Of a stretch of DNA of 64,000 bases, positions 25,619 to 35,143 are shown piece by piece (within the stretch, counting starts at the first letter, position 1; each line of letters opens with the position of its first letter). Position numbers and translations under genes: made by a program. The DNA lies in the NCBI RefSeq assembly GCF_008369295.1, contig NZ_VOBG01000010.1, positions 1 to 64,000 of the forward strand, given 5' to 3'. This DNA is from Pseudomonas sp. ANT_H4. Its GTDB lineage: Bacteria; Pseudomonadota; Gammaproteobacteria; Pseudomonadales; Pseudomonadaceae. The notes under the pieces are model-generated. The model made no database searches. It had not been told where the DNA came from and was given only the letters and a program-made list of their open reading frames with translations.

Positions 25619-26805
25619 GTACTATCCAGGCCAAACTGCTGATCGTCGACGATCTGCCGGAAAACCTGCTGGCCCTCGAAGCGCTGATCAAGCGTGAGGA
25701 TCGCCAAGTCTACAAGGCGCTGAGCGCCGACGAGGCCCTGTCGCTGTTGCTCGAACACGAGTTCGCCATGGCCATTCTCGACGTGCAGATGCCCGGCATG
25801 AACGGCTTTGAACTGGCCGAACTGATGCGCGGCACGGAGAAGACCAAGAACATCCCCATCGTATTTGTCAGTGCCGCAGGTCGCGAGTTGAACTATGCCT
25901 TCAAGGGCTACGAGAGCGGTGCGGTAGATTTCCTGCACAAGCCGCTGGATATCCATGCGGTCAAGAGCAAGGTCAATGTCTTCGTCGACCTGTATCGCCA
26001 GAGTAAGGCCATGAAGCAGCAGGTCGAAGCCCTGGAGCAGAGCCGCCACGAGCAGGAAGCCTTGCTTACGCGTTTGCAGGCCACCCAGGCGCAGCTTGAG
26101 CAAGCGGTGCGCATGCGCGATGACTTTATGTCGATCGTCGCCCACGAAGTACGCACGCCCCTCAATGGGCTGATTCTGGAAACCCAGTTGCGCAAGATGC
26201 ACCTGGCCCGGGACAACGCTGCGGCCTTTACGCTGGACAAGATGCACGCCATGGTCGATCGCGATGAGCGACAGATCCAGAGCCTGATCCGCTTGATCGA
26301 AGACATGCTCGATGTGTCGCGTATTCGCACCGGCAAGCTGTCGATTCGCCCCGGGCGCTTTGACCTCGCGCAACTGGTGCGCAACCTGCTGGAGAACTTT
26401 GCCCCGCAAGTGACGGCAGCCGAGTCCTCGGTGCAATTGGACGCGCCGCTGCCGGTGGAAGGCAACTGGGATGAGTTCCGCATTGAGCAGGTAGTGTCCA
26501 ACCTGTTGACTAACGCCTTGCGTTACGGCGCCAAGAGTCCGATGGGCGTAAGGGTGTACACCGAGCATGGCGAAGCCCGGGTCGAGGTACGTGATCGCGG
26601 GATCGGTATCAGCGAAGACAATCAGAAGCGAATTTTTCAGCAGTTCGAGCGGGTTTCCGTCAGCCATGCGGCGGCAGGGCTGGGTCTGGGGCTGTTTATT
26701 TCCGAGCAGATCGTCGCGGCTCATGGTGGGACGATTGAAGTCGAGAGCCGGATAGGTGAGGGTGCGTTGTTCCGCGTGTGCCTGCCCCTTGAGGCCGGTA
26801 CGTGA
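25612..26805 (+). CDS. Receiver-histidine kinase fusion
   Basis: 397 aa, cytoplasmic. N-terminal receiver (residues about 8-125; phospho-Asp in AILDVQMPGMNG, Lys in FLHKPLD), coiled-coil linker, HisKA (IVAHEVRTPLNGL) and HATPase (NLLTNALRYG, DRGIGISEDNQKRIF, AGLGLGLFIS). Overlaps the CheB-like gene by 7 bases. Likely accepts phosphate from the upstream hybrid kinase and passes it on. Fourth gene of the cluster. Confidence 0.88.
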   Translation: MLSTIQAKLLIVDDLPENLLALEALIKREDRQVYKALSADEALSLLLEHEFAMAILDVQMPGMNGFELAELMRGTEKTKNIPIVFVSAAGRELNYAFKGYESGAVDFLHKPLDIHAVKSKVNVFVDLYRQSKAMKQQVEALEQSRHEQEALLTRLQATQAQLEQAVRMRDDFMSIVAHEVRTPLNGLILETQLRKMHLARDNAAAFTLDKMHAMVDRDERQIQSLIRLIEDMLDVSRIRTGKLSIRPGRFDLAQLVRNLLENFAPQVTAAESSVQLDAPLPVEGNWDEFRIEQVVSNLLTNALRYGAKSPMGVRVYTEHGEARVEVRDRGIGISEDNQKRIFQQFERVSVSHAAAGLGLGLFISEQIVAAHGGTIEVESRIGEGALFRVCLPLEAGT

Positions 26806-26883
26806 AATCAATCGCATATTCGACGCAACCTCTGCGTGACCCTATGGTCGTATCAGCAGCAATTGACCGGACAAAGGCTTCCC

Positions 26884-27261
26884 ATGAGTGAAGATGCACA
26901 AGACGTTGTACTGATCGTCGAAGATGACGAGTCAATAATGTTCGTATTGGGCGAGTACCTATCGGGCCAGGGGTATCGGGTTTTAAAGGCGGTCGATGGC
27001 GAGCAGGCCTTCGAAATCCTCGCCACCAAGCCACACCTGGACTTGATGGTCACCGACTATCGCCTTCCTGGTGGCATTTCCGGGGTGCAGATCGCTGAAC
27101 CTGCCATGAAGTTGCGGCCGGAATTGAAAGTCATCTTTATCAGTGGTTATCCGCAGGAAATCCTGGACTGCAACAGTCCGATCACCCGCAATGCGCCGAT
27201 CCTGGCCAAGCCGTTTGATCTGGATACGTTGCAGGAACATATCCAGCGGTTGCTGGCTTAA
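26884..27261 (+). CDS. Single-domain response regulator
   Basis: 125 aa receiver: VEDDE acidic pair, phospho-Asp in LMVTDYRLPGGISG, and Lys in ILAKPFD. AAAGG precedes the ATG by about 6 bases. Follows the receiver-kinase by 78 bases on the same strand and converges with the hybrid kinase at 27330. No output domain. Confidence 0.86.
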   Translation: MSEDAQDVVLIVEDDESIMFVLGEYLSGQGYRVLKAVDGEQAFEILATKPHLDLMVTDYRLPGGISGVQIAEPAMKLRPELKVIFISGYPQEILDCNSPITRNAPILAKPFDLDTLQEHIQRLLA

Positions 27262-27329
27262 AGTTGGCTAATCCTGCCTGGAGGTGAGGAGGATTTTGTC
27301 ACCTGTGGGCAGCGAAGCTCCGACCAGCA

Positions 27330-29000
27330 TCACGCCCGCATCATCTCCCGCACTTTCGCTGTCAAAAAATCAAACGTAAACGGCTTGGTGATTAACTGCA
27401 TCCCCGGGTCCAGGAACCCACCACGGACCGCCGCATGTTCGGCATACCCCGTGATAAATAACACCTTCAAGTCCGGTCTGATCTGCCGCCCGATTTCCGC
27501 CAGTTGCCTGCCGTTCATGCCCGGCAGGCCAACGTCGCTGATCAGCAGGTCAATCCGTTGGCTGGATTCGATAATCGGCATGGCACTGTCGGCATCGCCA
27601 GCTTCTACAAAGCCATAGCCCAGCTCACTCAGCACGGCGCTGACCAGCACCCGCACGGCCGGGTCGTCTTCGACGATCAGCACCGTCTCGCCCGCGTTGG
27701 CGAAAGGCAGCAAGACGGGGTTAATCGGTTCTTCAATGGTCATTTCGCCGACAAAACGCGGCAGGAACAGGCTGACCGTGGTGCCTTCGCCCACGTTGCT
27801 GTGGATCATCACATGGCCGTGGGACTGCCGCGCAAAGCCATAGATCATCGACAGCCCCAACCCGGTGCCCTGGCCGATCGGCTTGGTGGTAAAGAAGGGG
27901 TCGAATACCCGGCTGATGACACTTTCCGGGGTGCCGCAGCCGGTGTCGCTGACGCTCAGCTCCACATAATCACCAGGCGTGAGCGTGCCATAGGCGGCAG
28001 TAAAGACGTTGTCGAGGTGCCGATTGCTGGTTTCCACTACCAGCCGTCCACCGTAGGGCATGGCATCCCGGGCGTTGATGGCCAGGTTGAGCAGGGCGCT
28101 TTCCAATTGATTGGGGTCGGCTTCGGCGGTCCATGGTTGCTCGCTCAAGCGCATGTCGAGGACGATGTTTTCGTTGAGGCTACGTTGCAGCAACTCGCCC
28201 ATGGACGTCACCAGGTGGTTGATCTCCACCGGTTTGGAATCCAGCGACTGACGACGGGAAAACGCCAGCAGGCGGTGGGTCAGGCCTGCGGCACGGTTGG
28301 CGGAGGTGACGCCCAGGTCGATCAGGCTGTTGAGGTCTTCAGTGCGGCCCCGAGCCAGCCGCCTTCGCAGTAGCTCCAGGCTGCCGATGATCCCGGTGAG
28401 CATGTTGTTGAAGTCGTGGGCGATGCCGCCAGTCAATTGGCCGACGGCTTCCATTTTTTGTGATTGGCGAAGGGCTTCTTCGTTGTTGCGCAACTGCGCC
28501 GTGCGGTCCTCGACCTGTTGTTCGAGGGTCTCCAGGGTGCGCTGCAGGCGTAGCTCACTCTGGCTCAGGTCAATCAGGCGGTCGCGGGCTTCATACTGGC
28601 GGCGCCGACTGCGCAGGGCGGTGCTCACCAGGCTGATCAACGTGACCGGATGAAAGGGCCGCTCCAGCAGGGTGATGTTGCCCAGCCGGGTACTCAGGTG
28701 TGACGAAGCGTTTTGCTCGGTGCCCCGGTGACGGGTCAACAACACAATGGGCAGGTCGGACCAGGCTGGCTGTTGGTGCAAGTAGTTGAGTAATGGCTCC
28801 AGGTCAACGCCTCGCAAGGCTTCGGCGGCGATGACCAACAATCCGGCACCCTGTTCCAGTTCGTCGCAAAGCACCTGTAAATGGGCGGCGATGACGCCGC
28901 TGAACCCCGCTTCGTTGAGCATCTTCAGCGCCAGTGAGCTATCGCGTCCCAACGCCGCGAGGATGATCGCGCGCTCGGAGATGGCTGGCAGATAACTCAC
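27330..29000 (-). CDS. Soluble hybrid histidine kinase with degenerate N-terminal receiver
   Basis: 556 aa. Residues 1-130 have the fold pattern of a receiver but no phospho-acceptor Asp at the expected place (LLVIAAEAL). Then a coiled coil, HisKA (GIAHDFNNMLTGIIGSLELL), HATPase (NLAINARDAMP, DTGCGTP, GTGLGLSMIYGF) and a C-terminal receiver (VEDDPAV, phospho-Asp in LLISDVGLPGMNG, Lys in ITKPFTF). No membrane segment. Convergent with the receiver gene at 26884; the lone receiver at 15671 is closely similar to its own receiver. Confidence 0.88.
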   Translation of the reverse strand: MSYLPAISERAIILAALGRDSSLALKMLNEAGFSGVIAAHLQVLCDELEQGAGLLVIAAEALRGVDLEPLLNYLHQQPAWSDLPIVLLTRHRGTEQNASSHLSTRLGNITLLERPFHPVTLISLVSTALRSRRRQYEARDRLIDLSQSELRLQRTLETLEQQVEDRTAQLRNNEEALRQSQKMEAVGQLTGGIAHDFNNMLTGIIGSLELLRRRLARGRTEDLNSLIDLGVTSANRAAGLTHRLLAFSRRQSLDSKPVEINHLVTSMGELLQRSLNENIVLDMRLSEQPWTAEADPNQLESALLNLAINARDAMPYGGRLVVETSNRHLDNVFTAAYGTLTPGDYVELSVSDTGCGTPESVISRVFDPFFTTKPIGQGTGLGLSMIYGFARQSHGHVMIHSNVGEGTTVSLFLPRFVGEMTIEEPINPVLLPFANAGETVLIVEDDPAVRVLVSAVLSELGYGFVEAGDADSAMPIIESSQRIDLLISDVGLPGMNGRQLAEIGRQIRPDLKVLFITGYAEHAAVRGGFLDPGMQLITKPFTFDFLTAKVREMMRA

Positions 29001-29194
29001 GAGCGCTCATCCTTGAGCAAGGGAATGCCAGTCGCCGCTTTTGCTGTGAACAGCTCTTTGGATGTAGACAAGGCGTGCCCTCGGGCCACGTACAAGTGGA
29101 GTACACGCCCGTTTGGGCGCGCCATAATCACTTGACCGTGGCGCCGTGTGGCGGTTCAACGTTTTGTGCCAATTGCAACTTCTTGGCGTGAGGC

Positions 29195-30253
29195 CTACAG
29201 GCCTTGCGCCAATGCAGGGTCGTCCGGATTCTGTTGTTCAAGCTGTGCCAGCAACACCTGGACGTTCTGCAACTGGCCACTTTCCTTCCAGTATTTGACC
29301 AGCAGCACCCGCGCCTTGCGGTTGGCGGGATGGCGCTGGACGATCTCTTCCAATTGGCGCTGGGCGGCTTCCAGTTCCTGCTGGGCATGCAGGGTGGTGG
29401 CCAGGTCATAGCGATAATCCTGATGGTCTGGTTCCAGCTCCACCGCTTTGGACAGGCCGAGCAGGGCGTACTCGCGCTCGCCGTGGTGCAATAACCACAT
29501 GCCCAAGGCGTGTTGCAGATAGGGCGATTCGGGGTGGGCCTGCAGTTGTTTGGCCAACAGTTGGCGGGAGTCGTCGACCTTGCCCTGCTTATCCCACAGC
29601 TCGATTTGTGCGACCACTGCCTGCAGGTTGTCCGGTTCCAGGCGCAGGGCCTGTTCCAGCGCATTTTGCGCGTCGGACAGCAGGGCGCTGTGAATGTACA
29701 GGCGCGCCAGCTGAATCCAGACTTCAGGCGTTTCGGGTTGGCTCTTTAGCGCTTTTACATATTCATCCAGCACCTGCTGCAAGGGTCCGAAGTAAAGGCC
29801 CAAGGCGTCCGGTGAAAGGCCCAGCAAGGCGTTGGCGGCGGCAAAGCGCACGCTCTGCTCCTGATCATCGAGCAGCGGGCCGAGCAGCAGCGTGCGTTGG
29901 CCGCTGGGCACCAGGCCGACAATGCTGCTGATCGCCGCCTGGCGTACCAGTGGCGACTCGTTGGCCAGGTCCTTGTCCGCAAGTTTCAGGGCCTGGGGGC
30001 TGGGGTAGTTGGGGAGTTCGGCATGCAGGGAGGCGCGGCGCACATCGGTCAAGTCCGTCCGGCCCAACTGTTGATACAACACCCGCGCAGCGCCCGGCTC
30101 GCCGTTATGGGCTTGCTTGAGGGCCTTGGAATAACCATGGGTGATGGCCGCGGGGACGGCTACGGTGGTGCTGCGGGAGAAATACCAGGTGATCAGCACA
30201 ATAAACAACAGGGCGCACAGACCGATGATCGAGTAACGGCGTGACTTTGACAT
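29195..30253 (-). CDS. Membrane-anchored TPR/HEAT-repeat protein
   Basis: 352 aa. N-terminal transmembrane anchor (residues about 6-25, IIGLCALLFIVLITWYF) with the rest probably periplasmic. HEAT-like repeats about 70-150 (SPLVRQAAISSIVGL, SVRFAAANALLGL), then at least five tetratricopeptide units about 160-345 (PEVWIQLARLYIHSAL, SPYLQHALGMWLLHHG). Resembles the C-terminal half of cytochrome c-TPR proteins but has no CxxCH site. The ATG at 30253 is preferred to the TTG at 30265. A remnant of the longer family form lies at 12071-12332. Role unknown, probably protein-protein contacts in the envelope. Confidence 0.78.
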   Translation of the reverse strand: MSKSRRYSIIGLCALLFIVLITWYFSRSTTVAVPAAITHGYSKALKQAHNGEPGAARVLYQQLGRTDLTDVRRASLHAELPNYPSPQALKLADKDLANESPLVRQAAISSIVGLVPSGQRTLLLGPLLDDQEQSVRFAAANALLGLSPDALGLYFGPLQQVLDEYVKALKSQPETPEVWIQLARLYIHSALLSDAQNALEQALRLEPDNLQAVVAQIELWDKQGKVDDSRQLLAKQLQAHPESPYLQHALGMWLLHHGEREYALLGLSKAVELEPDHQDYRYDLATTLHAQQELEAAQRQLEEIVQRHPANRKARVLLVKYWKESGQLQNVQVLLAQLEQQNPDDPALAQGL

Positions 30254-30328
30254 GCAGGCGTCCAAGAGCTGGGCAGCTATTACAAAGCCACCAGCTTCGG
30301 CCAGACACCGACGGGTGTCAAACCGGCG

Positions 30329-31222
30329 TCACGTCAGCACGTAGTCCACCGGCTCCAGGGCTGGAGGCAGTGACGTTTCGCCAAGGGCTGCGAGGATCTC
30401 CCGTTCCAGGGTGCGTACGATCGCATTGCAGGGCAGGTCGTTTTCGTCGAAGCCGAACGGGTCTTCCAGATCGTCGCCGATTTCGTCCAGGCCAAAGAAG
30501 GTGTAGCTGACGATGGCGGTGAAAATCGGCGCCATCCAGCCCAGGGGTTCGGCCATGGCAAACGGCAGCAGAATGCAGAACAGGTAGATGGTGCGATGCA
30601 GCAATAGGGTGTAGGGAAACGGCAGCGGTGTGCTTTTGATCCGCTCGCACGCGGCCTGGACTTGGCTGAGGCCCACTAGGCGGGTTTCCAGCTGGGTGTA
30701 GCGCCAATCGCTGATACAGCCCTGTTCAGCCAAACCTGAGCAACGGGCACCGAGGGCTTGCAGAACGCTGTCGGGCAGATTGGGGTGGTTTGAGTCAATG
30801 GTGATCCACGGTTTGATAGCGCGGGCCTCGTCTTCCAGGCGCAAGCGGGCAACCAGGCCGTGGGCAAAGCCGCACAGGCCGCGCAGTATACCTTCGCGTT
30901 CGGCGCAGTTATTGAAGACCTGGGTTTCCCGGATCAGCGAACGGACCTCGATGATCATCTGCCCCAATTGCTTGCGGCCTTCCCACCATCGGTCGTAACA
31001 GGCGTTATTGCGAAAACTCATGAAAATCGACAGGGACAGCCCCAGCAGGGTGAACGGCGTGGCGTTGACCTTGGAGAAATACGCCGGGTGCAGCGCCTCC
31101 ACCAGCACGATCACTGACGCCAACAGCGTCACCAGCAGGCTGCGCAAGGCGATGCGGTTGGCAATCGAGCCCTTGAGGGAAAACAGAATGCCGAACAGGT
31201 TGGGTTTGAGGCGAACGATCAT
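30329..31222 (-). CDS. Bestrophin-family (UPF0187) channel protein
   Basis: 297 aa from ATG 31222. Family hallmarks: early membrane helices, the RNNACYDRWWEGRKQLG motif (about residues 70-90), and the conserved C-terminal segment YTFFGLDEIGDDLEDPFG. Bacterial bestrophin homologues form pentameric ion channels in the inner membrane. A longer in-frame start (31327) adds a non-conserved leader. Stands alone between the TPR gene and the acyl-CoA operon. Confidence 0.86.
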   Translation of the reverse strand: MIVRLKPNLFGILFSLKGSIANRIALRSLLVTLLASVIVLVEALHPAYFSKVNATPFTLLGLSLSIFMSFRNNACYDRWWEGRKQLGQMIIEVRSLIRETQVFNNCAEREGILRGLCGFAHGLVARLRLEDEARAIKPWITIDSNHPNLPDSVLQALGARCSGLAEQGCISDWRYTQLETRLVGLSQVQAACERIKSTPLPFPYTLLLHRTIYLFCILLPFAMAEPLGWMAPIFTAIVSYTFFGLDEIGDDLEDPFGFDENDLPCNAIVRTLEREILAALGETSLPPALEPVDYVLT

Positions 31223-31459
31223 CGAGGAGCTCTGGGTGGCGCAGGCCCTCAGACTAGAAGCTGACGGACAGGGCGTCCAATCGCTTGTGCCGACCGGGTG
31301 ATCAGCGCGCTCTATGAACGCCGCCATTGGCCAAACCAGTCAGCCATGTTGAAAGCTTTGACTATTGTCCATTGAGCGCTCTGGAGCGACTATTTCCCCT
31401 GTCTAACCCCTCAAAAGCACGCCCCCTCAAAAAAACAAAAGACACAGGGATTTGCCACG

Positions 31460-33124
31460 ATGCGCGATTATTTGGCTGCTACCACCGAGTTCAACTACCA
31501 GCAAACCGTCGAGGCCGCGCTGGCCGGTCACCTGCAAGGGCTTAATGCCTGCATCGAATGTTGCGACCGGCACGCGCTGCCGGGCCGTATTGCGTTGTTT
31601 TGGGAGGGCAAGGACGGCCGCAGCGCCACGTTGACCTTTACCGAACTGCAGGACCAGGCGGCACGTTTCGCCAACTTCCTGCTGGCCCAGGGCGTCAAGC
31701 GCGGTGACAAGGTCGCCGGGCTCTTGCCGCGCACCGCTGAATTGCTGGTGACGGTGCTCGCCACCTGGCGCATTGGCGCGGTCTATCAGCCGCTGTTCAC
31801 CGCTTTCGGCCCCAAGGCCATCGAACACCGCCTGAGCAGTTCCGGCGCGGCGCTGGTAGTCACCGACGCAGTCAACCGTCCCAAGCTCAACGAGGTAGAG
31901 ACTTGCCCGATCATCGTCACTGTGACGGGTGCCAAGGGTGAGGGCATTGTTCGTGGTGATTTCAGCTTCTGGGCAGAGTTGCCCAACTACTCCAATGTCT
32001 GCGAGCCGGTACTGTTGGGCGCCGATGATCCGTTTCTGCTGATGTTCACCTCTGGCACCACCGGCCCGTCGAAAGCGTTGGCAGTGCCGCTCAAGGCGAT
32101 TGTCGCGTTCCAGAGCTACACCCGCGACGCGGTGGACTTGCGCCCCGAAGACGCGTTCTGGAACGTCGCCGATCCGGGCTGGGCCTACGGCATTTATTTT
32201 GGCGTTACCGGGCCGTTGTCCATGGGCCATCCGATCACTTTCTACGATGGCCCATTCACCCTGGAAAGCACCTGCCGGGTCATCAACAAATACGGCATCA
32301 CCAACCTCACCGGTTCACCCACGGCCTATCGTCTGCTGATCGCCGGCGGCGAGCAGTTCGCCCGTTCGATCAAGGGCAAGCTGCGCATTGTCAGCAGTGC
32401 TGGCGAACCGTTGAACCCAGAAGTGATCCGCTGGTTTGCCGACAACCTGGGCGTCACCATTCATGACCACTACGGCCAGACCGAGTTGGGCATGGTGCTG
32501 TGCAACCACCACGGCCTGGATCACCCAGTGCACGTCGGCTCCGCCGGTTTTGCCTCGCCGGGCCACCGTATCGTGGTGCTCGATGACAACCATCAGGAAC
32601 TGGCGGCCGGCCAGCCGGGGATTCTGGCCATCGACCGCGATCAGTCGCCGATGTGCTGGTTTGCCGGCTATGAAGGGGGCAAGACCAAGGCATTTGTTGG
32701 CCAGTACTATCTCAGCGGCGACACCGTGGAGTTGAACCCCGATGGCAGCATCAGCTTTGTCGGTCGCAGCGATGACGTGATCACCACCTCCGGCTACCGG
32801 GTCGGCCCGTTTGACGTGGAAAGCGCGCTGATCGAACACCCGGCAGTGATCGAAGCCGCAGTGGTCGGCAAGCCGGATGCGCAACGCACCGAACTGGTCA
32901 AGGCCTTCGTGGTGATCAGTGCCCAGTACCGCCCCGACCCGGAGTTGGCCGAAGAGCTGCGCCAACACGTGCGCAAGCGCCTGGCTGCGCACTCGTACCC
33001 ACGGGAAATCGAATTTGTCAGCGAACTGCCGAAGACGCCGAGCGGCAAGCTGCAGCGCTTTATTTTGCGTAATCAGGAAATCGCCAAGGTCCAGGCGGCA
33101 CAAGCGGCCGTAACCACGGCGTAA
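31460..33124 (+). CDS. fadDx: Acyl-CoA synthetase (FadDx-like)
   Basis: 554-aa AMP-forming ligase that activates a short carboxylic acid to its CoA thioester. Motifs: P-loop-like [49 protein letters not shown], and the catalytic Lys in [12 protein letters not shown]. First gene of a five-gene operon with the same order as the fadDx-fadB2x-fadAx-acd-fadB1x set of P. putida. The closeness to acetyl/propionyl- and medium-chain-type synthetases, and the HSD10-type partner downstream, fit a short branched substrate such as 2-methylbutyrate. Confidence 0.85.
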   Translation: MRDYLAATTEFNYQQTVEAALAGHLQGLNACIECCDRHALPGRIALFWEGKDGRSATLTFTELQDQAARFANFLLAQGVKRGDKVAGLLPRTAELLVTVLATWRIGAVYQPLFTAFGPKAIEHRLSSSGAALVVTDAVNRPKLNEVETCPIIVTVTGAKGEGIVRGDFSFWAELPNYSNVCEPVLLGADDPFLLMFTSGTTGPSKALAVPLKAIVAFQSYTRDAVDLRPEDAFWNVADPGWAYGIYFGVTGPLSMGHPITFYDGPFTLESTCRVINKYGITNLTGSPTAYRLLIAGGEQFARSIKGKLRIVSSAGEPLNPEVIRWFADNLGVTIHDHYGQTELGMVLCNHHGLDHPVHVGSAGFASPGHRIVVLDDNHQELAAGQPGILAIDRDQSPMCWFAGYEGGKTKAFVGQYYLSGDTVELNPDGSISFVGRSDDVITTSGYRVGPFDVESALIEHPAVIEAAVVGKPDAQRTELVKAFVVISAQYRPDPELAEELRQHVRKRLAAHSYPREIEFVSELPKTPSGKLQRFILRNQEIAKVQAAQAAVTTA

Positions 33125-33143
33125 TCTCATTTTCAAGGAAACA

Positions 33144-33914
33144 ATGATGCAGATTGAGAACAAGGTTTTTCTGGTCAGCGGCGGGGCTTCGGGCCTCGGC
33201 GCGGCCACCGCGCAAATGTTGGTGGCGGCGGGTGCCAAGGTGATGCTGGTAGATTTGAACGCCGAGGCCGTGGCGGCTCAGGCCAGCAAGCTGGGCGATC
33301 AGGCCCGCAGCGTGGTGGCCGACATCAGTCAGGAAGCGGCTGCCGAAGCGGCGGTGCAGGCCACGGTTGCGGCATTTGGCGGCTTGCACGGGCTGGTCAA
33401 CTGCGCGGGCGTGGTGCGCGGTGAGAAAATCCTTGGCAAGAACGGGCCGCATGCCTTGGCCAGTTTTGCCCAGGTGATCAACGTTAACCTGATTGGCAGC
33501 TTCAACCTGTTGCGCCTCGCGGCAGCGGCCATTGCTGAAACCGAGGCCAATGCTGACGGCGAACGCGGGGTGATCATCAACACCGCTTCGGTGGCGGCCT
33601 TTGACGGCCAGGTCGGCCAGGCGGCCTATGCTGCGTCCAAGGGTGCGATTGCCAGCCTGACCCTACCTGCCGCACGGGAGTTGGCGCGCTTTGGCATTCG
33701 GGTGATGACGATTGCACCGGGCATCTTCGAAACCCCGATGATGGCTGGCATGACGCCTGAAGTGCGCGACTCGTTGGCGGCCGGCGTACCGTTTCCGCCA
33801 CGCCTGGGCAAGCCCTGCGAGTACGCCGCGTTGGTGCGGCATATCATTGAAAACAGCATGCTCAACGGCGAGGTGATCCGTCTTGACGGTGCCTTGCGCA
33901 TGGCGGCCAAGTAA
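33144..33914 (+). CDS. fadB2x: SDR-type 3-hydroxyacyl-CoA dehydrogenase (HSD10-like)
   Basis: 256 aa short-chain dehydrogenase. NAD site [10 protein letters not shown] and LVDLNAEAV (Asp favouring NAD over NADP), catalytic Ser in [11 protein letters not shown] and Tyr-x3-Lys in [10 protein letters not shown], and the family end [13 protein letters not shown]. Oxidises 3-hydroxyacyl-CoA, and in the HSD10 type also 3-hydroxy-2-methylbutyryl-CoA. AAGGA lies before the start; a second ATG follows immediately. 19 bases after the synthetase, 12 before the thiolase. Confidence 0.87.
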   Translation: MMQIENKVFLVSGGASGLGAATAQMLVAAGAKVMLVDLNAEAVAAQASKLGDQARSVVADISQEAAAEAAVQATVAAFGGLHGLVNCAGVVRGEKILGKNGPHALASFAQVINVNLIGSFNLLRLAAAAIAETEANADGERGVIINTASVAAFDGQVGQAAYAASKGAIASLTLPAARELARFGIRVMTIAPGIFETPMMAGMTPEVRDSLAAGVPFPPRLGKPCEYAALVRHIIENSMLNGEVIRLDGALRMAAK

Positions 33915-33926
33915 GGAGGATTTGTC

Positions 33927-35120
33927 ATGACTCAGAATCACGATCCAATCGTTATAGTCAGTGCCGTGCGCACCCCAATGGGTGGCTTCCAGGGCGACCT
34001 CAAGGGCCTGACTGCGCCACAACTGGGCGCTGCCGCGATTCGCGCCGCTGTCGAGCGCGCCGGTATCGCCAGCGATGGGGTGGATGAAGTGCTGTTTGGT
34101 TGCGTGCTCCCGGCGGGTTTGGGCCAGGCCCCGGCACGCCAGGCGGCCCTGGGCGCGGGCCTGGATAAATCGACCCGCTGCACCACCCTCAACAAGATGT
34201 GCGGCTCGGGCATGGAAGCGACCATCCTCGCCCATGATTCGCTGCTGGCGGGCAGCGTCGACGTGATCATCGCCGGTGGCATGGAAAGCATGTCCAACGC
34301 CCCGTACCTGCTGGACCGCGCCCGTAGCGGTTACCGCATGGGCCACGGCCGGGTGCTCGACCATATGTTCCTCGACGGCCTGGAAGACGCCTACGACAAG
34401 GGCCGCCTGATGGGCTCCTTTGCCGAAGACTGCGCCGAGCACCACGGCTTTACCCGTGAAGCCCAGGACGCCTTCGCCATTGCCTCCCTGACCCGTGCCC
34501 AGCAGGCGATCAGCACCGGTAGCTTTGCCGCCGAAATCGTCCCGGTGCAGGTTACCGTCGGCAAGGAACAGAAAACTATCACTGACGACGAACAGCCGCC
34601 CAAGGCCAAGCCGGGAAAGATCGCCACCCTGAAACCGGCGTTCCGCGAAGGCGGTACGGTGACGGCAGCCAACTCCAGCTCGATTTCCGACGGCGCCGCT
34701 GCACTGCTGCTGATGCGTCAATCCGAAGCGCAAAAACGCGGGCTCAAGCCCTTGGCTGTGATCCACGGTCACGCGGCGTTCGCCGATGAGCCCGGTCTGT
34801 TTCCGGTGGCGCCAGTGGGCGCGATTCGCAAGCTGATGAGCAAGACCGGCTGGAGCCTGGGTGACGTGGATTTGTTTGAAATCAACGAAGCCTTTGCCGT
34901 GGTCAGCCTGGTGACGATGAGCAAACTGGAAATTCCCCACGACAAGGTCAATATCCACGGCGGCGCCTGCGCACTGGGGCATCCGATTGGTGCGTCCGGC
35001 GCGAGGATTCTGGTGACGTTGCTCTCGGCATTGCGCCAGAAGGGCCTCAAGCGCGGCGTTGCCGCGATCTGCATCGGCGGCGGTGAAGCCACGGCCATGG
35101 CCGTTGAATGCCTGTATTAA
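33927..35120 (+). CDS. fadAx: Acetyl-CoA C-acyltransferase (thiolase)
   Basis: 397 aa. Nucleophile Cys in NKMCGSGMEA (about residue 92), His in HGGACALGHPIGASGAR and second Cys in AAICIGGGEATA. Cleaves 3-ketoacyl-CoA or 2-methylacetoacetyl-CoA with CoA. AGGAGG sits about 8 bases before ATG. Third gene of the operon; completes thiolytic cleavage of the pathway set. Confidence 0.9.
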   Translation: MTQNHDPIVIVSAVRTPMGGFQGDLKGLTAPQLGAAAIRAAVERAGIASDGVDEVLFGCVLPAGLGQAPARQAALGAGLDKSTRCTTLNKMCGSGMEATILAHDSLLAGSVDVIIAGGMESMSNAPYLLDRARSGYRMGHGRVLDHMFLDGLEDAYDKGRLMGSFAEDCAEHHGFTREAQDAFAIASLTRAQQAISTGSFAAEIVPVQVTVGKEQKTITDDEQPPKAKPGKIATLKPAFREGGTVTAANSSSISDGAAALLLMRQSEAQKRGLKPLAVIHGHAAFADEPGLFPVAPVGAIRKLMSKTGWSLGDVDLFEINEAFAVVSLVTMSKLEIPHDKVNIHGGACALGHPIGASGARILVTLLSALRQKGLKRGVAAICIGGGEATAMAVECLY

Positions 35121-35143
35121 GCTTTTTATTTTAGAGGCTGTTT

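Noticed and set aside
25615..26817. Minus-strand frame of 400 codons
   Set aside because: Antisense to the receiver-kinase, whose catalytic motifs are clear.
29195..30253. Multihaem cytochrome identity for the TPR protein
   Set aside because: No CxxCH motif in the whole reading frame.
33663..34982. Minus-strand frame of 439 codons
   Set aside because: Antisense to the dehydrogenase and thiolase genes with intact active sites.
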